From contig CP032039.1 in the NCBI GenBank assembly GCA_008032935.1, positions 1,488,001-1,552,000 of the forward strand: 64,000 nt of DNA, written 5' to 3'. This document shows, piece by piece, positions 21,178 through 31,448 of this stretch (position 1 is its first letter; every line of letters begins with the position of its first letter). The DNA comes from Helicobacter pylori. Lineage in GTDB: Bacteria; Campylobacterota; Campylobacteria; Campylobacterales; Helicobacteraceae. The position numbers and the translations under genes are program-made. Under the pieces are notes generated by a model. That model saw only the letters and a program-made list of their open reading frames with translations, did not search any database and was not told where the DNA came from.

Positions 21178-22181
21178 TATGACAACCTTATTCTAGGATC
21201 AATAAAAGCGTATAAAATATCCACTAAGAGATTAGCCCCAATATACATCATGGCGATAATCAAAGACATGGACTGGATAATGGGGAAATCGCGCTGATTG
21301 AGCGCATTGACGATCCACTTACCAATCCCAGGCCATGAGAAAACCGTTTCAGTTATCATGCTCCCCCCTAAAAGCCCGGCCAACATCAAGCCTGCGATAG
21401 TCGTTACAGGGATTAACGCATTACGCAAAGTGTGCACAAAAATCACCCTAAAGGAGCTGCACCCCTTAGCTTTAGCGGTGCGCACATAATCTTCTTTAGA
21501 CACTTCTGCCATGCTCGCGCGAGTCATCCTCGCAATAACAGCGGTAGAAACCGTGGCTAACACAATGCTAGGCAAAATCAAGTGCTTGATCGTATCCACA
21601 AACGCCCCATAATCTCCTGCGATCAGGCTGTCTATCAAATAAAGACCTGTGGGGCCATCTAAATAATACACATCGCTCAAACGCCCAAAAACAGGCAACC
21701 ACCCCAATTGCACGCTGAAAATATAAATCAGCATAAGCCCTAGCCAAAACACCGGCATAGAAATCCCGGCTAAAGCGAAAGTCATGCTGGAATAATCAAA
21801 CACGCTATAGCGTTTGATCGCCGCTAACACGCCAACGCTAATACCCAAAACAAGAGCCATAAACAAAGCGATCAAAGCCAATTCCACCGTAGCCGGGAAG
21901 CGTTGCCAAAACTCATGCATCACAGGCTCACCGGTCATGATAGAAGTGCCAAAATTGCCATGCAACACGTTATTGATAAAGAAAAAATACTGCTCTATCA
22001 AGGGCTTATTCAAGCCAAATTGCTCCCTTAAAGCGTCAATAGCGGCTTGATTGGCCTTTTCGCCTAAAATCACTAACGCCGGATCTCCTGGCACTAAATG
22101 CACCATCATAAACACAATGATACTCACCCCAAACAGCGTGGGGATCGCCCACAAAATACGCTTAATAATAAAACTCAGCAT
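21177..22181 (-). CDS. dppB: DppB, dipeptide ABC transporter permease
   Basis: A 334-residue permease with the usual N-terminal helix (IIKRILWAIPTLFGVSIIVFMM) followed by the GDPA motif (HLVPGDPALVILG, about 29-41) conserved in DppB/OppB. The BPD transmembrane domain spans about 95-330, with ETVFSWPGIGKWIVNALNQRDFP near residues 285-307 as the coupling loop. It is intact and shares the dppA-F operon. Confidence 0.94.
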   Translation of the reverse strand: MLSFIIKRILWAIPTLFGVSIIVFMMVHLVPGDPALVILGEKANQAAIDALREQFGLNKPLIEQYFFFINNVLHGNFGTSIMTGEPVMHEFWQRFPATVELALIALFMALVLGISVGVLAAIKRYSVFDYSSMTFALAGISMPVFWLGLMLIYIFSVQLGWLPVFGRLSDVYYLDGPTGLYLIDSLIAGDYGAFVDTIKHLILPSIVLATVSTAVIARMTRASMAEVSKEDYVRTAKAKGCSSFRVIFVHTLRNALIPVTTIAGLMLAGLLGGSMITETVFSWPGIGKWIVNALNQRDFPIIQSMSLIIAMMYIGANLLVDILYAFIDPRIRLS

Positions 22182-22191
22182 ACAACCCCTT

Positions 22192-23840
22192 TCACTTTTC
22201 TAAATACACCTTAAAGAAGCGATTCACGCTCACTCCGGTCGTTTTATAGCCTTTGACTTTAGACAAGTGCGGCACCACTGAATAAGGGTAGGCTAAAGGC
22301 ACATAGGGCGCGTCTTTATGGATAATTTCTTGAGCCTTTAAATAAAGGGCTTCCCTCTCCTTTTGATCCGAAACCCGTTTAGCCTTTATGAGCAGATCGG
22401 AAAAGGCGTCGCTCTTATAAAAGGAACCATTTTGAGTGGGTATAGCTGAGGCTGCTTGCTTGCTCCATAAGGTGTATAAGAAATTATCCGGATCCGCAAT
22501 GTCTGCCATCCAGCCTGCAAACGCCATTTCATGCTCGCCTAGACCCGTTCTTTTCAAATAAGCCCCCCACTCATACACTTCAATTTTCACATCAATGCCA
22601 ATTTTAGCCAGGCTCGCTTGTATGAACACCGCTCCTTTTGGGTTACGAGTGGAAGTGGTAAAAATGGTGGTTTTAAAGCCGTTAGGATACCCCGCTTGCT
22701 TCAATAACTCTTTAGCCTTTTTCAAATCGTATTCATAGGGTTTGATGCTGTAGTTATAACCCCATATGGTGGGCGGGAAAGGATTGACCATTTTTTGGGC
22801 AAAGCCTTCATAAATCACTTTAATGTAATCATCAACATTAATCGCATGATTGATAGCCAAACGCACCAAAGGGTTGTTAAAATACTTTTTTTGCGTGTTT
22901 AATGAAAGCCAACTCGCCAACAACCCAGGGCTTTTATCCACCACGATATTAGGAAGTTTTTCTAACTGCTCCACTTCATTGAGGTTGGGCCCGGTCATTA
23001 GCATGATTTCGCCGGTTCTTAACGCCAAGGCACGAGTGGAAGAATTAGGAATGGTGCGCACCACCACCTTATCCAAATAAGCTTTAGGCCCCCAATAATC
23101 CTGATTTTTTAGAATAATGATTTTTCATCTTTATTCCATAAAAAGAATTTGAAAGGCCCTGTCCCAACAGGTTTTTTAGCCAACTCGTCTTTTTTATTAT
23201 TTTGAGCCAAATAATCAGCGTAATCCTTACTCAAAATGCTCAAAAAGTCCATGCCTAAATTCGCTAAAAACGGGGCTTCTGGCTCATTAAGCGTGAATCT
23301 AATCGTGTAATCATCTAAAGCTTCAATGCTCTTAATAATATGAGACATGCCCATGCCTTCCCAGTATTTATAGCTTTTAGCCCCTGGGCTGTAGTATCGT
23401 TTAGCCTTATCCATCTGGCGCTCAAACGAAAACAGCACATCTTTAGCGCTAAACTCTACTTTTTTATTCCAATACTTCGTCTGGTGGAAATAAACCCCTT
23501 TGCGTAAATGAAAGGTATATACAAGACCATCTGGGGATATGTCCCAGCTTGTCGCTAAGGCGGGTTCAATTTCTGTGGTGCCGTATTTGAATTGCACGAG
23601 CGTGTCATAAATATTGCCCGTTGCCACATAGCTTTCGCCATCAGTCACTAAGGCCGGATCCATGCTTGAGCCATCAGCGCCTCTAGCAAAAACTAAAACG
23701 CCTCCAAAACGCTTTTGCTCTTCAACAGAAACATTTTCTTTAGAGGGATTAAGAGTAGCGTTTGGGTTTTCTGAAGCTTTCAAAAAGAACCCAAACAATA
23801 AAAGAAAAAAAAACAAACTCTTAACAAAAACATTATTCAT
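22192..23840 (-). CDS. dppA: DppA, periplasmic dipeptide-binding protein, frameshifted as sequenced
   Basis: A 549-residue SBP family 5 protein, split at the run 23121-23125 (five A on the coding strand, six expected). One added base joins FFLWNKDEK to IIILKNQDYWGPKAYLDKVV, so this is one gene. The signal peptide covers about residues 1-22 (SLFFFLLLFGFFLKAS). The family signature with ATSWDISPDGLVYTFHLRKGVYFHQ lies near 88-112. It delivers dipeptides to DppBC and is the first gene of the operon. Confidence 0.92.
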
Positions 23841-23881
23841 AAGCCAGTCTCCACAACAAATTCTAAAGGATAGAGATCTAA

Positions 23882-23887
23882 ATTATA
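23882..23887 (-). promoter_or_regulatory. -10 box (TATAAT) for the dpp operon
   Basis: On the minus strand TATAAT lies about 42 bases upstream of the dppA ATG, in the gap after rpmA. Spacing fits a short leader. Confidence 0.5.
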
Positions 23888-23907
23888 AATATTTTATGGC
23901 GTTTATA

Positions 23908-23944
23908 GGTGTTTAACGAACACCCAAAGGTTTAATTAACCTTT
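23908..23944 (-). terminator. Two adjacent hairpins between rpmA and dppA
   Basis: AAAGGTT-TAATT-AACCTTT (23926-23944) and GGTGTT-TAACG-AACACC (23908-23924) are perfect stem-loops just after the rpmA stop. No uridine run follows either one on the minus strand, so termination is likely but not certain. Confidence 0.45.
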
Positions 23945-23954
23945 AAAGGTTACT

Positions 23955-24221
23955 CTACTCCCCAAAATTTTGACTAACCACAGAAACCTTTTTGCGGTTT
24001 CTGTCTTTATGCTCAAACTTCACAACGCCATCTATGAGCGCATATAAGGTATGGTCTTTCCCCATGCCTACATTATTACCGGGATGGATTTTAGTGCCTC
24101 TTTGGCGCACGATAATATTCCCTGCTCTCACAAATTCTGAGCCAAATTTTTTCACGCCTAAGCGTCTTCCTGCAGAATCTCTGTTATTCTGCGTGCTCCC
24201 TTGACCTTTCTTGTGTGCCAT
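23955..24221 (-). CDS. rpmA: 50S ribosomal protein L27
   Basis: An 88-residue L27. The start [24 protein letters not shown] and the [24 protein letters not shown] core are family-typical. There is no N-terminal pre-sequence of the Firmicutes kind. L27 reaches the peptidyl-transferase centre. It follows rplU by 14 bases. Confidence 0.98.
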   Translation of the reverse strand: MAHKKGQGSTQNNRDSAGRRLGVKKFGSEFVRAGNIIVRQRGTKIHPGNNVGMGKDHTLYALIDGVVKFEHKDRNRKKVSVVSQNFGE

Positions 24222-24235
24222 TGTTTAATACTCCT

Positions 24236-24550
24236 TTAGGCTACAATTTTAGTGATTCTCACACGAGTGAAATCTCTTCTAAAACCACGCTTGGTTTTGC
24301 TGTCTTTTCGGCGGCGTTTTTTGAAAGTGATGACTTTTTTGCCGCGCCCTTCATTGATCACTTCCGCTTCAATTTTAGCCCCATTCACAAAGGGTTTCCC
24401 ACAAGAGAGCTTGCCCTCTTTGGATACGGCTAACACTTCCACTAATTCCACTAAAGCCTTAGGCTCTTTATCCATTTTATCTAGTAAAACAATATCGCCT
24501 TCAACGACTTTATATTGCTTACCGCCATGTTTGAATATTGCGTATGACAT
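24236..24550 (-). CDS. rplU: 50S ribosomal protein L21
   Basis: A 104-residue L21 with the canonical start [15 protein letters not shown] and the C-terminal [28 protein letters not shown]-binding tail. It heads the rplU-rpmA pair. TCCTT on the plus strand at 24557-24561 gives its AAGGA ribosome site. Confidence 0.98.
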   Translation of the reverse strand: MSYAIFKHGGKQYKVVEGDIVLLDKMDKEPKALVELVEVLAVSKEGKLSCGKPFVNGAKIEAEVINEGRGKKVITFKKRRRKDSKTKRGFRRDFTRVRITKIVA

Positions 24551-24594
24551 TTCTATTCCTTAAAAATTGAACGCTCTTTTTAAAATAAACGCTT

Positions 24595-24600
24595 ATTATA
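24595..24600 (-). promoter_or_regulatory. -10 box (TATAAT) for rplU-rpmA
   Basis: TATAAT on the minus strand lies about 45 bases upstream of the rplU start codon. It is back to back with the flgL promoter region. Confidence 0.5.
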
Positions 24601-24743
24601 GTGAGTATTTGCTAAAATGTAACTTTAAATTGAGATTAAATCCACATTAAAAGAATTTTTTTACTCAAAAACACCCCATTTAACCCACCATTATTAACCC
24701 GCATTGCCCCACTCAAACCACTTACAATTGCTATTAACTTGTT

Positions 24744-24761
24744 TTGGAATACTTTTAGCTT
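24744..24761 (+). promoter_or_regulatory. RpoN (sigma-54) promoter of flgL
   Basis: TTGGAATACTTTTAGCTT contains GG at 24746-24747 and GC at 24758-24759, exactly ten bases apart, the fixed -24/-12 spacing of sigma-54 promoters. It lies about 30 bases before the flgL start. Hook-filament junction genes of H. pylori belong to the RpoN class, so this fits. Confidence 0.75.
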
Positions 24762-24791
24762 GTTTGTTAAAAAACCAATAAGGATTTGATC

Positions 24792-27277
24792 ATGCGCGTT
24801 ACCTTTGGCTCAAAATACAACCAAATGAATAATTATCAAAACGCTTTACAAAATAAAATCAACGACGCTAACACGCAGATCGCTTCAGGGCTAAAAATCC
24901 GTTATGGTTATCAAAACAGCGACATTAACAACCAGAATTTAAAATTCCAATACGAAGAAAACACCTTAGATCAAGGCATTGATGTGGCTCAAAACGCTTA
25001 CACTTCAACGCTCAATACCGACAAAGCCTTGCAAGAATTTTCTAAAACGATGGAGGCGTTTAAAACCAAACTCATCCAATCCGCTAACGATGTGCATTCA
25101 GAAACTTCTCGCGCCGCTATCGCTAACGATTTAGAACGCTTGAGGGAGCATATGATGAATGTTGCTAACACCTCCATAGGGGGGAATTTTTATTTGGGGG
25201 CAGCAAAGTGGATAGACCTCCCATTGATAGTAATGGGAAATACCATGGCAATGGCGAAGATTTAAACGCGCTTATTAGCTCTGATAACCTTGTGCCTTAT
25301 AATATCAGCGGGCAAGATTTGTTTTTAGGCACGGATAAAGACAAGCACAAGATCGTTACCACCAACATTAAATTATTCAATCAAAACAAGCTCCACCCTG
25401 ATGTGATGGACGCTTTAGAGCATTCTTCATTGCCTGAGGAAGTTTTTATTAAACCTAGCGATACCTTGCGAGAACTCATCGGCGATAACGATAAAGATCC
25501 CACTAATGACCCTAAAGAGTTTTTTTATTTGCAAGGCGTTAGGCCTGATGGCTCTAGTTTTAAAGAAAAATTCGCGCTCTCTAAAGCCTATCAAAACCAA
25601 GAAAGTGCGACTAAAGTGAGCGATTTGTTAGATAAAATCGGTCATGCTTACGGGAACACTTCGCAAAATAAAGTCGTGGATGTGAGTTTGAACAATTGGG
25701 GGCAAATTGAGATCAAAAACCTAACGCCTGGCAGTGAAAATTTGGATTTTCATTTGATTTCTAGCGATGGGGATTTTGATGATTTAGACGCCTTACGATC
25801 TAGCGGTAAAAGGGTTACTGAATACGTCAAAAGCGCGTTTGTAACGGATAGGAGTTTGAGCCAAGTTAAAGCGGTGCCTAACATGTATAACCCCAAGGTG
25901 CTTGAAATCCCTAGCGTGTTTGTCACTAAAGACAATGTTTTAGCCAACAAAAACACTAAATTGAGCGAGATTTTTGGCGATAAGGTGAAAACTTTAAAAA
26001 TCAACGCCAGCCGTTTGGACAATTCAAGTGCTATTAAAATCCCAAACCTCCCTGTTTATTTGGATATTCCCATTCTTTTAGATGTAAAAAACTCTACGAT
26101 TAAAGATTTGAAAGACGCGATTAAAGAACGCTTCAATAATGAAGTGGATGTGGAAATTGCAACGAACGGGCGTTTGAGGATCATTGACAATTCTTCTAAA
26201 GAATCGCCTATTTCTTTGGCTTTAAGCACCCTAGATCAAAAAGGGCTAGAAGTGGCCGGTATCCCTACTAATAACGCGAGCGAATACCAAAAAACCTATT
26301 TCAATAAAGAAGGGGCGAAATTAGAAAGCAATGTTGCTCAGATCGCTCAAAATGGTGCGGCTAATGGCTCTACTAAACTGAGTGAAGCCGCTAAGGGGAG
26401 TTTGGAAAATAGCGTTTTTAACATGAAATTAAACGATGTGAATGGCTTATTTTTGGAAGCGCAAATAAACTTGGATAATAATGGGGCTTTTTTGAGCCTC
26501 CCTAATGGCATTAAAATCCCGCTTTATGACCCCACAACCGCTAACATTCAAGCTTCTAAACCCAATGAAGTAACTTACAGGCAGCTTATGGATGCGATGA
26601 GTATCGCGCTCAATTACAGCAACACTGACCCAGCCCTCTACCAACAAATCAGCGATAACCCCACTTCAAAAGAAAGCAAGGAGCGCTTTATTGAATTGTT
26701 AAAACAAGCTAAAGACAACCTTTCTGTCAATTTGAATGAAGAGGGAAAAGTCATTATCCAAGACAACATGCATTCAAACACCAAAATGCAGTTCATGCTT
26801 TTTGATAAAGACGCGAATGATTTTTCTCAAAACGCCTTGCACAGCGACAAACCAAGCCTTAAATTAAACGCTAATAACGCTCTCATTATTGACAAGCCCA
26901 GCGTGAATTTTTTTGATCAATTAGAAAATATTATCACTTCTGTAAGAAAAGGGATTTATCGCCCAGACGCTTTAGGGGATACTTATTCTAGCGACATGCG
27001 TAATTTAGGCATTCAAAACGGCATCACCCTTATAGATCACTTGAGCGATCACGTAGAAAAAATGATCGCTAAAAACGGCGCTCATGGCAAGGCGTTTGAA
27101 AACATTATCAGGCGTAATGAAGTTTTAAAAACGCAAGTTCAAAGCATTCGTGGGGAAACGACCGGCACGGATATGGCAGAAACTTATAACAAGTTTTCCA
27201 ATCTCACTAACAACTATAACGCCGTTTTGGCTTCCACGAACAAAATCAATAATCTGTCTTTAACGAAGTATTTGTAA
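24792..27277 (+). CDS. flgL: FlgL, hook-filament junction protein, frameshifted as sequenced
   Basis: An 828-residue hook-associated protein 3 joining hook to filament. The frame breaks at the G run 25196-25200 (five, six expected); adding one G turns FYLGAAKW into FYLGGSKVDRPPIDSNG, the junction expected for FlgL. I start at ATG 24792 with AAGGA at 24780-24784. The N-terminal helices (about 1-140) and C-terminal helices (about 745-828) are the flagellin-like D0/D1 parts. Between them lies a large surface domain, making it more than twice the length of enterobacterial FlgL, as is usual in Campylobacterota. The gene is monocistronic with an RpoN promoter. Confidence 0.93.
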
Positions 27278-27374
27278 TCTTTTGGTGGTTTTTAAGCGTT
27301 CTTAAAAGAGATATTAAAAAGAGGTATTAAAATGTCTCTTTTAAGCTTCTATGAAGCCCCCCTCCTTTTGCCCT

Positions 27375-28394
27375 TCATTTCGTGGGCAAATCGCCTACAG
27401 GACAAGCGGCCACGCCCACGCTTGGGCGAGTGAATTTTTCTACATTTTCTTGAGCTTTTTTGGGGTCATTAACCCAAGTTTTATAGAACTCAAAAGGGCA
27501 TTCCGCCACACCCTTATCCCCATCGCCACTAGCAAAAACCCCACTATAACCTCTGTGTAAGAGTTTGAAGAGTTGGTTTTGGCTTTGGTCGTATTTTCTC
27601 GCATCACGGATTTGTTGCACGGAAAGTTGAGCGTATTGAAGACCATTTTCTTCTTCCCCGCATTCGCCCAAAGTATGCCCATCAAAACCAATAATGCTAG
27701 AATGCCCAAAATAGGAATACACCCCATCAAAGCCGGTCGCATTCGCTACCGCTACATAACATTGATTAGCCCACGCCATGGCTTTCACGATCGCAATTTG
27801 TTGCTCCTTAGCCGGATACATGTAACCTTGACAGCGTACAATGAGTTCTGCCCCACGCATCGCGCAATCGCGCCAAATTTCAGGGTAGTTCCCATCATCG
27901 CAAATGATCAAAGAAACTTTCAAGCCCTTAGGCCCATCAACCACATAAGTTTTATCCCCAGGATACCAACATTCAATAGGGCACCAAGGCAAGATTTTGC
28001 GGTATTTTTGCACGATCTCACCCTTATCATTGACAAGAATCAAAGTATTATAAGGATTCTTTTTAGCTTGCTCATGTTTTTCCCCAGTTAAAGAGAACAC
28101 TCCCCAAACCTTATTCTTTTTACAAGCCTCAGCAAAGATTGCGGTTTCTTCTCCAGGAACGCTTGCGGCTGTGTCAAACATTTCTTGTCTGTCATACATG
28201 ATCCCATGCGTGCTGTATTCAGGGAAAATAATCAGATCCAATCCGGGCAAACCCTGTTTGACCCCACCAATCACCTTAGCGATATTGCGACAATTTTCCA
28301 ACACTTGTTCTTTAGTGTGGAGTCTAGGCATCTTATAATTAACTACCGCTACACCCACAGTATCTGGGCTGCTACTAATATCTCCATGTCTCAT
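27375..28394 (-). CDS. amiE: AmiE, aliphatic amidase
   Basis: A 339-residue nitrilase-superfamily amidase that hydrolyses short aliphatic amides to ammonia and acid, adding to acid resistance alongside urease. The triad is complete: Glu in [10 protein letters not shown] (about residue 59), Lys in [10 protein letters not shown] (about 134) and Cys in [13 protein letters not shown] (about 166). The start MRHGDISSS is canonical. A good AAGGA site precedes it. It is preceded by a Fur-box-like element, consistent with the reported iron control of this gene. Confidence 0.97.
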   Translation of the reverse strand: MRHGDISSSPDTVGVAVVNYKMPRLHTKEQVLENCRNIAKVIGGVKQGLPGLDLIIFPEYSTHGIMYDRQEMFDTAASVPGEETAIFAEACKKNKVWGVFSLTGEKHEQAKKNPYNTLILVNDKGEIVQKYRKILPWCPIECWYPGDKTYVVDGPKGLKVSLIICDDGNYPEIWRDCAMRGAELIVRCQGYMYPAKEQQIAIVKAMAWANQCYVAVANATGFDGVYSYFGHSSIIGFDGHTLGECGEEENGLQYAQLSVQQIRDARKYDQSQNQLFKLLHRGYSGVFASGDGDKGVAECPFEFYKTWVNDPKKAQENVEKFTRPSVGVAACPVGDLPTK

Positions 28395-28446
28395 GTTATG
28401 TTCCTTGTTTTTTTTGATGAGAGTTCCTACAAACCCTCTACCTGAA

Positions 28447-28510
28447 TTTATAAAATAATTGTGTAAACGGATTTATAATGAATATAAAAACTTTAATCAT
28501 TATAATTATT
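28447..28510 (-). promoter_or_regulatory. amiE promoter region with a Fur-box-like sequence
   Basis: A minus-strand -10 (TATAAA, 28447-28452) lies about 55 bases before the start codon. Further upstream, TAATCATTATAATTATT (28494-28510) closely fits the H. pylori Fur consensus TAATAATnATTATTA. Fur control of amiE is reported; the exact box here is inferred. Confidence 0.5.
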
Positions 28511-28544
28511 GTGGGCGAGTTTTAACTTTTTTGTTCTATTTGGT

Positions 28545-28567
28545 AACCTATTTCTAAAAATGAGGTT
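28545..28567 (-). terminator. Hairpin after pabB
   Basis: AACCT-ATTT-CTAA-AAAT-g-AGGTT forms a nine-pair stem with one bulged G, 22 bases after the pabB stop. There is no clear uridine run on the minus strand, so this may be a weak or non-terminating structure. Confidence 0.35.
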
Positions 28568-28589
28568 TTAGGTGCTTCTATTTTTATGG

Positions 28590-30268
28590 TTATTTGATTT
28601 TCACTTCCACTAAGCCATATAGCGCATTAATGCAATAGATTTTAGACGCTTTTTGCAAATCGTGTAATTTTAAAGGAGCATGCCCAACAAGACCCTTTTT
28701 TAACAACCCCACAACACCCGTCCCGTTTAACGCGCCCGCGCTGAAATAAGGGGTTAAAAGCTTGTTGTGGATTTCTAAAATAAGATTGCTCCTAGCGCCC
28801 TCAGTGAGTTCTAGATCCTGGTTATAAAAGATTTCATCAAACATAACGCCCTTTTTAATGAGCGCTCGAGCCTTTTGATAAAAAGGGGCATAAGTGGTCT
28901 TATGGTATAAAAATCATTGTGTTTGTCAATGGGGGCTTCACTCAAACGGATTTCTAGGCTTTTTAAAGGCTCTAAGGTTTTGTATTCTTTAATGAGCTTG
29001 CCCTTTTTGTTGAGTAAAACCCTTAAAACCCCTTCTTTTTCCAATTCAAAGTCTAAAAGATTGTCATCGTATTTAAAGTTAAAATATCGAGCGCTACTAA
29101 TAAGGCGTTCTTTATGGGCGTTTTTATTGTTAATCTCTAATTTTTGATCCCTTTTGATAATTTTCATCGTCTCCACGATCTCAAATTCTATTTTGGGCAT
29201 CACAAAAAAGGATTTTAAAAAGCTCTCTTCATATTCCTTTAGCGCTTTACTTTTATAAGTTACCCCACTCCCTACCCCCAAATGCAAAAAATCTTCGCAC
29301 GCTCTTTTTTCTAAAGTGCGGATAGGCACGCTAAAAAGGGCTTTTTTTCCTCCAACCATGCCTATCGCCCCGCAATACACCCCCCTAGGGCGTTTTTCTA
29401 AACTTTCAATGATTTGCATGGTTTTTATTTTAGGGCATCCGGTCACAGAGCCGCAAGGGAACAACGCCTTAAAAATCTCAAACAAGCTGGTTTTTAGGGG
29501 CAATTGAGCTTCAATCTCGCTTATCATTTGATGCACGCTCGGCAAGCTGATGATTTCAAACAATTGATTGACTTTCACGCTATTTTTTAAAGCTAAACGG
29601 CTCAAATCGTTACGCAGTAAATCCACAATCATCACATTTTCACTTCTGTTTTTGTCATCATTTTGCAAAAACAATCGGTTTTTTTCATCTATTAAGGGGT
29701 TATTTGAGCGAGCGATCGTGCCTTTCATGGGTTTTGTAATAATCTTAATCGCTGTGTCCAAAAACTCTAATTCAAAAAACAATTCCGGCGAAAAGCTTAA
29801 AACGCTCCCAAACTCATTTTCTATCAAAGCCTTAAAAGGCGTGTTTTGGTTGTGTACCACTTCCTTAAAAACGCGCTTTGGTTTGGCTTTAGTGTCTAAA
29901 AATAAATCCATCGTGAGATTCACTTGATAGGTATCGCCGTTTTTTAAATGTTCTTTAACGGCTTTAAACTGCTTGAAATAAGTTTCTTGATCTAAAGAGC
30001 TGTGGATTTTAGGGTAAAACGCATGCTCTTTTAAAGGCTCTAAAGAATATTTTTTTCTTTCTAAAAATTGTTCAAAATACAAAAAAGGGGTTTGACTTTG
30101 AAAATTTTCATCTAAAAACGCTAAGCGCGCTTCGTATAAAAGATACCCCACAAAATACCCCTTCCCCCTATTTTGAGAGATGAAATCCAAGGCGTTTTTA
30201 AGCTCATTAAGATTAGTGGCTGTGAGTTTTTTAATACTTTTTTGATATTTAAAATCCCCAAAAATCAT
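28590..30268 (-). CDS. pabB: PabB-type aminodeoxychorismate synthase fused to a lyase-like domain, frameshifted as sequenced
   Basis: A 559-residue protein, broken at the T run 28852-28856 (five A on the coding strand, six expected). One added base joins ERSLK to KGVMFDEIFYN. Residues about 1-345 are the chorismate-binding domain (MKGTIAR, DLLRNDLSR, FPCGSVTGCPKIKTMQIIESLE and GVYCGAIGM motifs). Residues about 350-559 resemble the aminodeoxychorismate lyase (PabC) domain: NQDLELTEGARSNLIL and TPYFSAGALNGTGVVGLL are typical. A fused enzyme would make p-aminobenzoate for folate in one polypeptide. The upstream DUF2156 gene abuts it directly. Confidence 0.88.
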
Positions 30269-31141
30269 TTAATTTCTAGCAACCGCTTCGTATTTGTCTA
30301 TCAAGAACACCGGATTATAGCTCATTTTAGACCTTCTTAAGCCCTCTAATCCTAGATCTTCTTCTCTGTTAGCGTAAGTTAAATGGCTAAATTCATTCAA
30401 AAGCAATTGCTGGTTGATGATTTGATACGCGCCTGCAATATCTGTGCGGGCTTTTTCAATGTGGATGAGCGCGCTCTCTTCGTTTAAAACTTCTCCAAAA
30501 CTAAACGAGACTATTTCCCCATTAACCCTAACCAACCCCCCTTTCACATCCAAGCTTTCATAATTTTCTAACACGCTTTGAATGCCCTTATTTTCGTTGA
30601 TTAACCCTATATCATCGGTCTGGCTTTCTAAAAACCACTCTTTGGAGGCTTCTAAAACTTCCTTTCTGTTTTGAGGAGAAATTTTTTCATAAACAAAATT
30701 CGCATAATTGGTTAAAAACTGGTTTAAGTGGTTTTTTTTCTTATGGTATTTTTTCCCTTTGAGCGCGATTAGTTCTTCAATAGAATAAACATAATCGCTT
30801 CTGTCTCTGTTGTAAGTGAAATCAAACACCCCTACAAAATTGTCTTTCAAATCGTCTTTTTGCTCTAAAGTCAGGGAGTGGAATCTTAAATTTTTTTCTA
30901 ATTTCAAAAGCTCTTTCACGCATTCATGCGGCCTCTTACCGATAGGGTAGAAATAAAAGGGTTTTTGATTTTCATAAGTGGTTTGAATCACCAAACAATC
31001 CCTAATCACCGCCACTTGAATGAGCCTTGCGTGCTGCCATAAAAAGCAATTGGTAAAACTCACATCCGATAAAACGATTTTTTGAGTTTGTAAAAACCTT
31101 GAAAACAAGTCCTTATGCGCTAGGGTAATTTTTTCAAACAT
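30269..31141 (-). CDS. DUF2156 domain protein (GNAT-like)
   Basis: A 290-residue protein of the DUF2156 family, which shares a double-GNAT fold with the lysyl-phosphatidylglycerol synthase C-terminal domain. The start FEKITLAHKDLFSRFL and DVSFTNCFLWQ are typical, and the C-terminal half holds INENKGIQSVLENYESLDVKGGLVRVNGEIVSFSFGE and HIEKARTDIAGAYQIINQ. No membrane segment is present, so it is not a full MprF. Its stop codon ends one base before pabB starts. Function is unknown; context with lysA and chorismate enzymes gives no clear hint. Confidence 0.8.
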   Translation of the reverse strand: MFEKITLAHKDLFSRFLQTQKIVLSDVSFTNCFLWQHARLIQVAVIRDCLVIQTTYENQKPFYFYPIGKRPHECVKELLKLEKNLRFHSLTLEQKDDLKDNFVGVFDFTYNRDRSDYVYSIEELIALKGKKYHKKKNHLNQFLTNYANFVYEKISPQNRKEVLEASKEWFLESQTDDIGLINENKGIQSVLENYESLDVKGGLVRVNGEIVSFSFGEVLNEESALIHIEKARTDIAGAYQIINQQLLLNEFSHLTYANREEDLGLEGLRRSKMSYNPVFLIDKYEAVARN

Positions 31142-31153
31142 AGCAACTCTCTT

Positions 31154-31444
31154 TTATTTTTTTAACTCTTTGAGGGCGTTTTCTTGAAATTTTCTAGAAA
31201 TCTTAAAAACCTCTGCATAAAAACCCGTAAGAATTTCTCCATTCAAATGCTTGAAATCCCTTTGGCTGAGTCGTTTTAAAATTTCTCGCTCTCTTTTAGG
31301 GCAATAAATGGGGCTTTCTTGTTTGATGAGAGCGATTTTTAAAGCGATTTCTAAGCGTTTGTCTAAAAGATCGCTCAATTCATTATCCAACACATCAATT
31401 TCAGCCCTTAAATTTTCTAAAAGACTATCCAAATTCTTTTGCAT
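31154..31444 (-). CDS. Short AroQ-class chorismate mutase-like protein
   Basis: A 96-residue all-helical protein that fits the AroQ monofunctional chorismate mutase: LRAEIDVLDNELSDLLDKRLEIALKIALIKQ is helix one with its catalytic arginine/lysine pattern, and REREILKRL and GFYAEVFKISRKFQ form the later helices. It would convert chorismate to prephenate for Phe and Tyr. It lies five bases after lysA. The neighbouring pabB also uses chorismate, so the cluster sits at the chorismate branch point. Confidence 0.8.
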   Translation of the reverse strand: MQKNLDSLLENLRAEIDVLDNELSDLLDKRLEIALKIALIKQESPIYCPKREREILKRLSQRDFKHLNGEILTGFYAEVFKISRKFQENALKELKK

Positions 31445-31448
31445 CTGA

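Noticed and set aside
27440..28091. Open frames of 100 and 172 codons overlapping amiE.
   Set aside because: They overlap the intact amidase with its full catalytic triad and have no supporting features.
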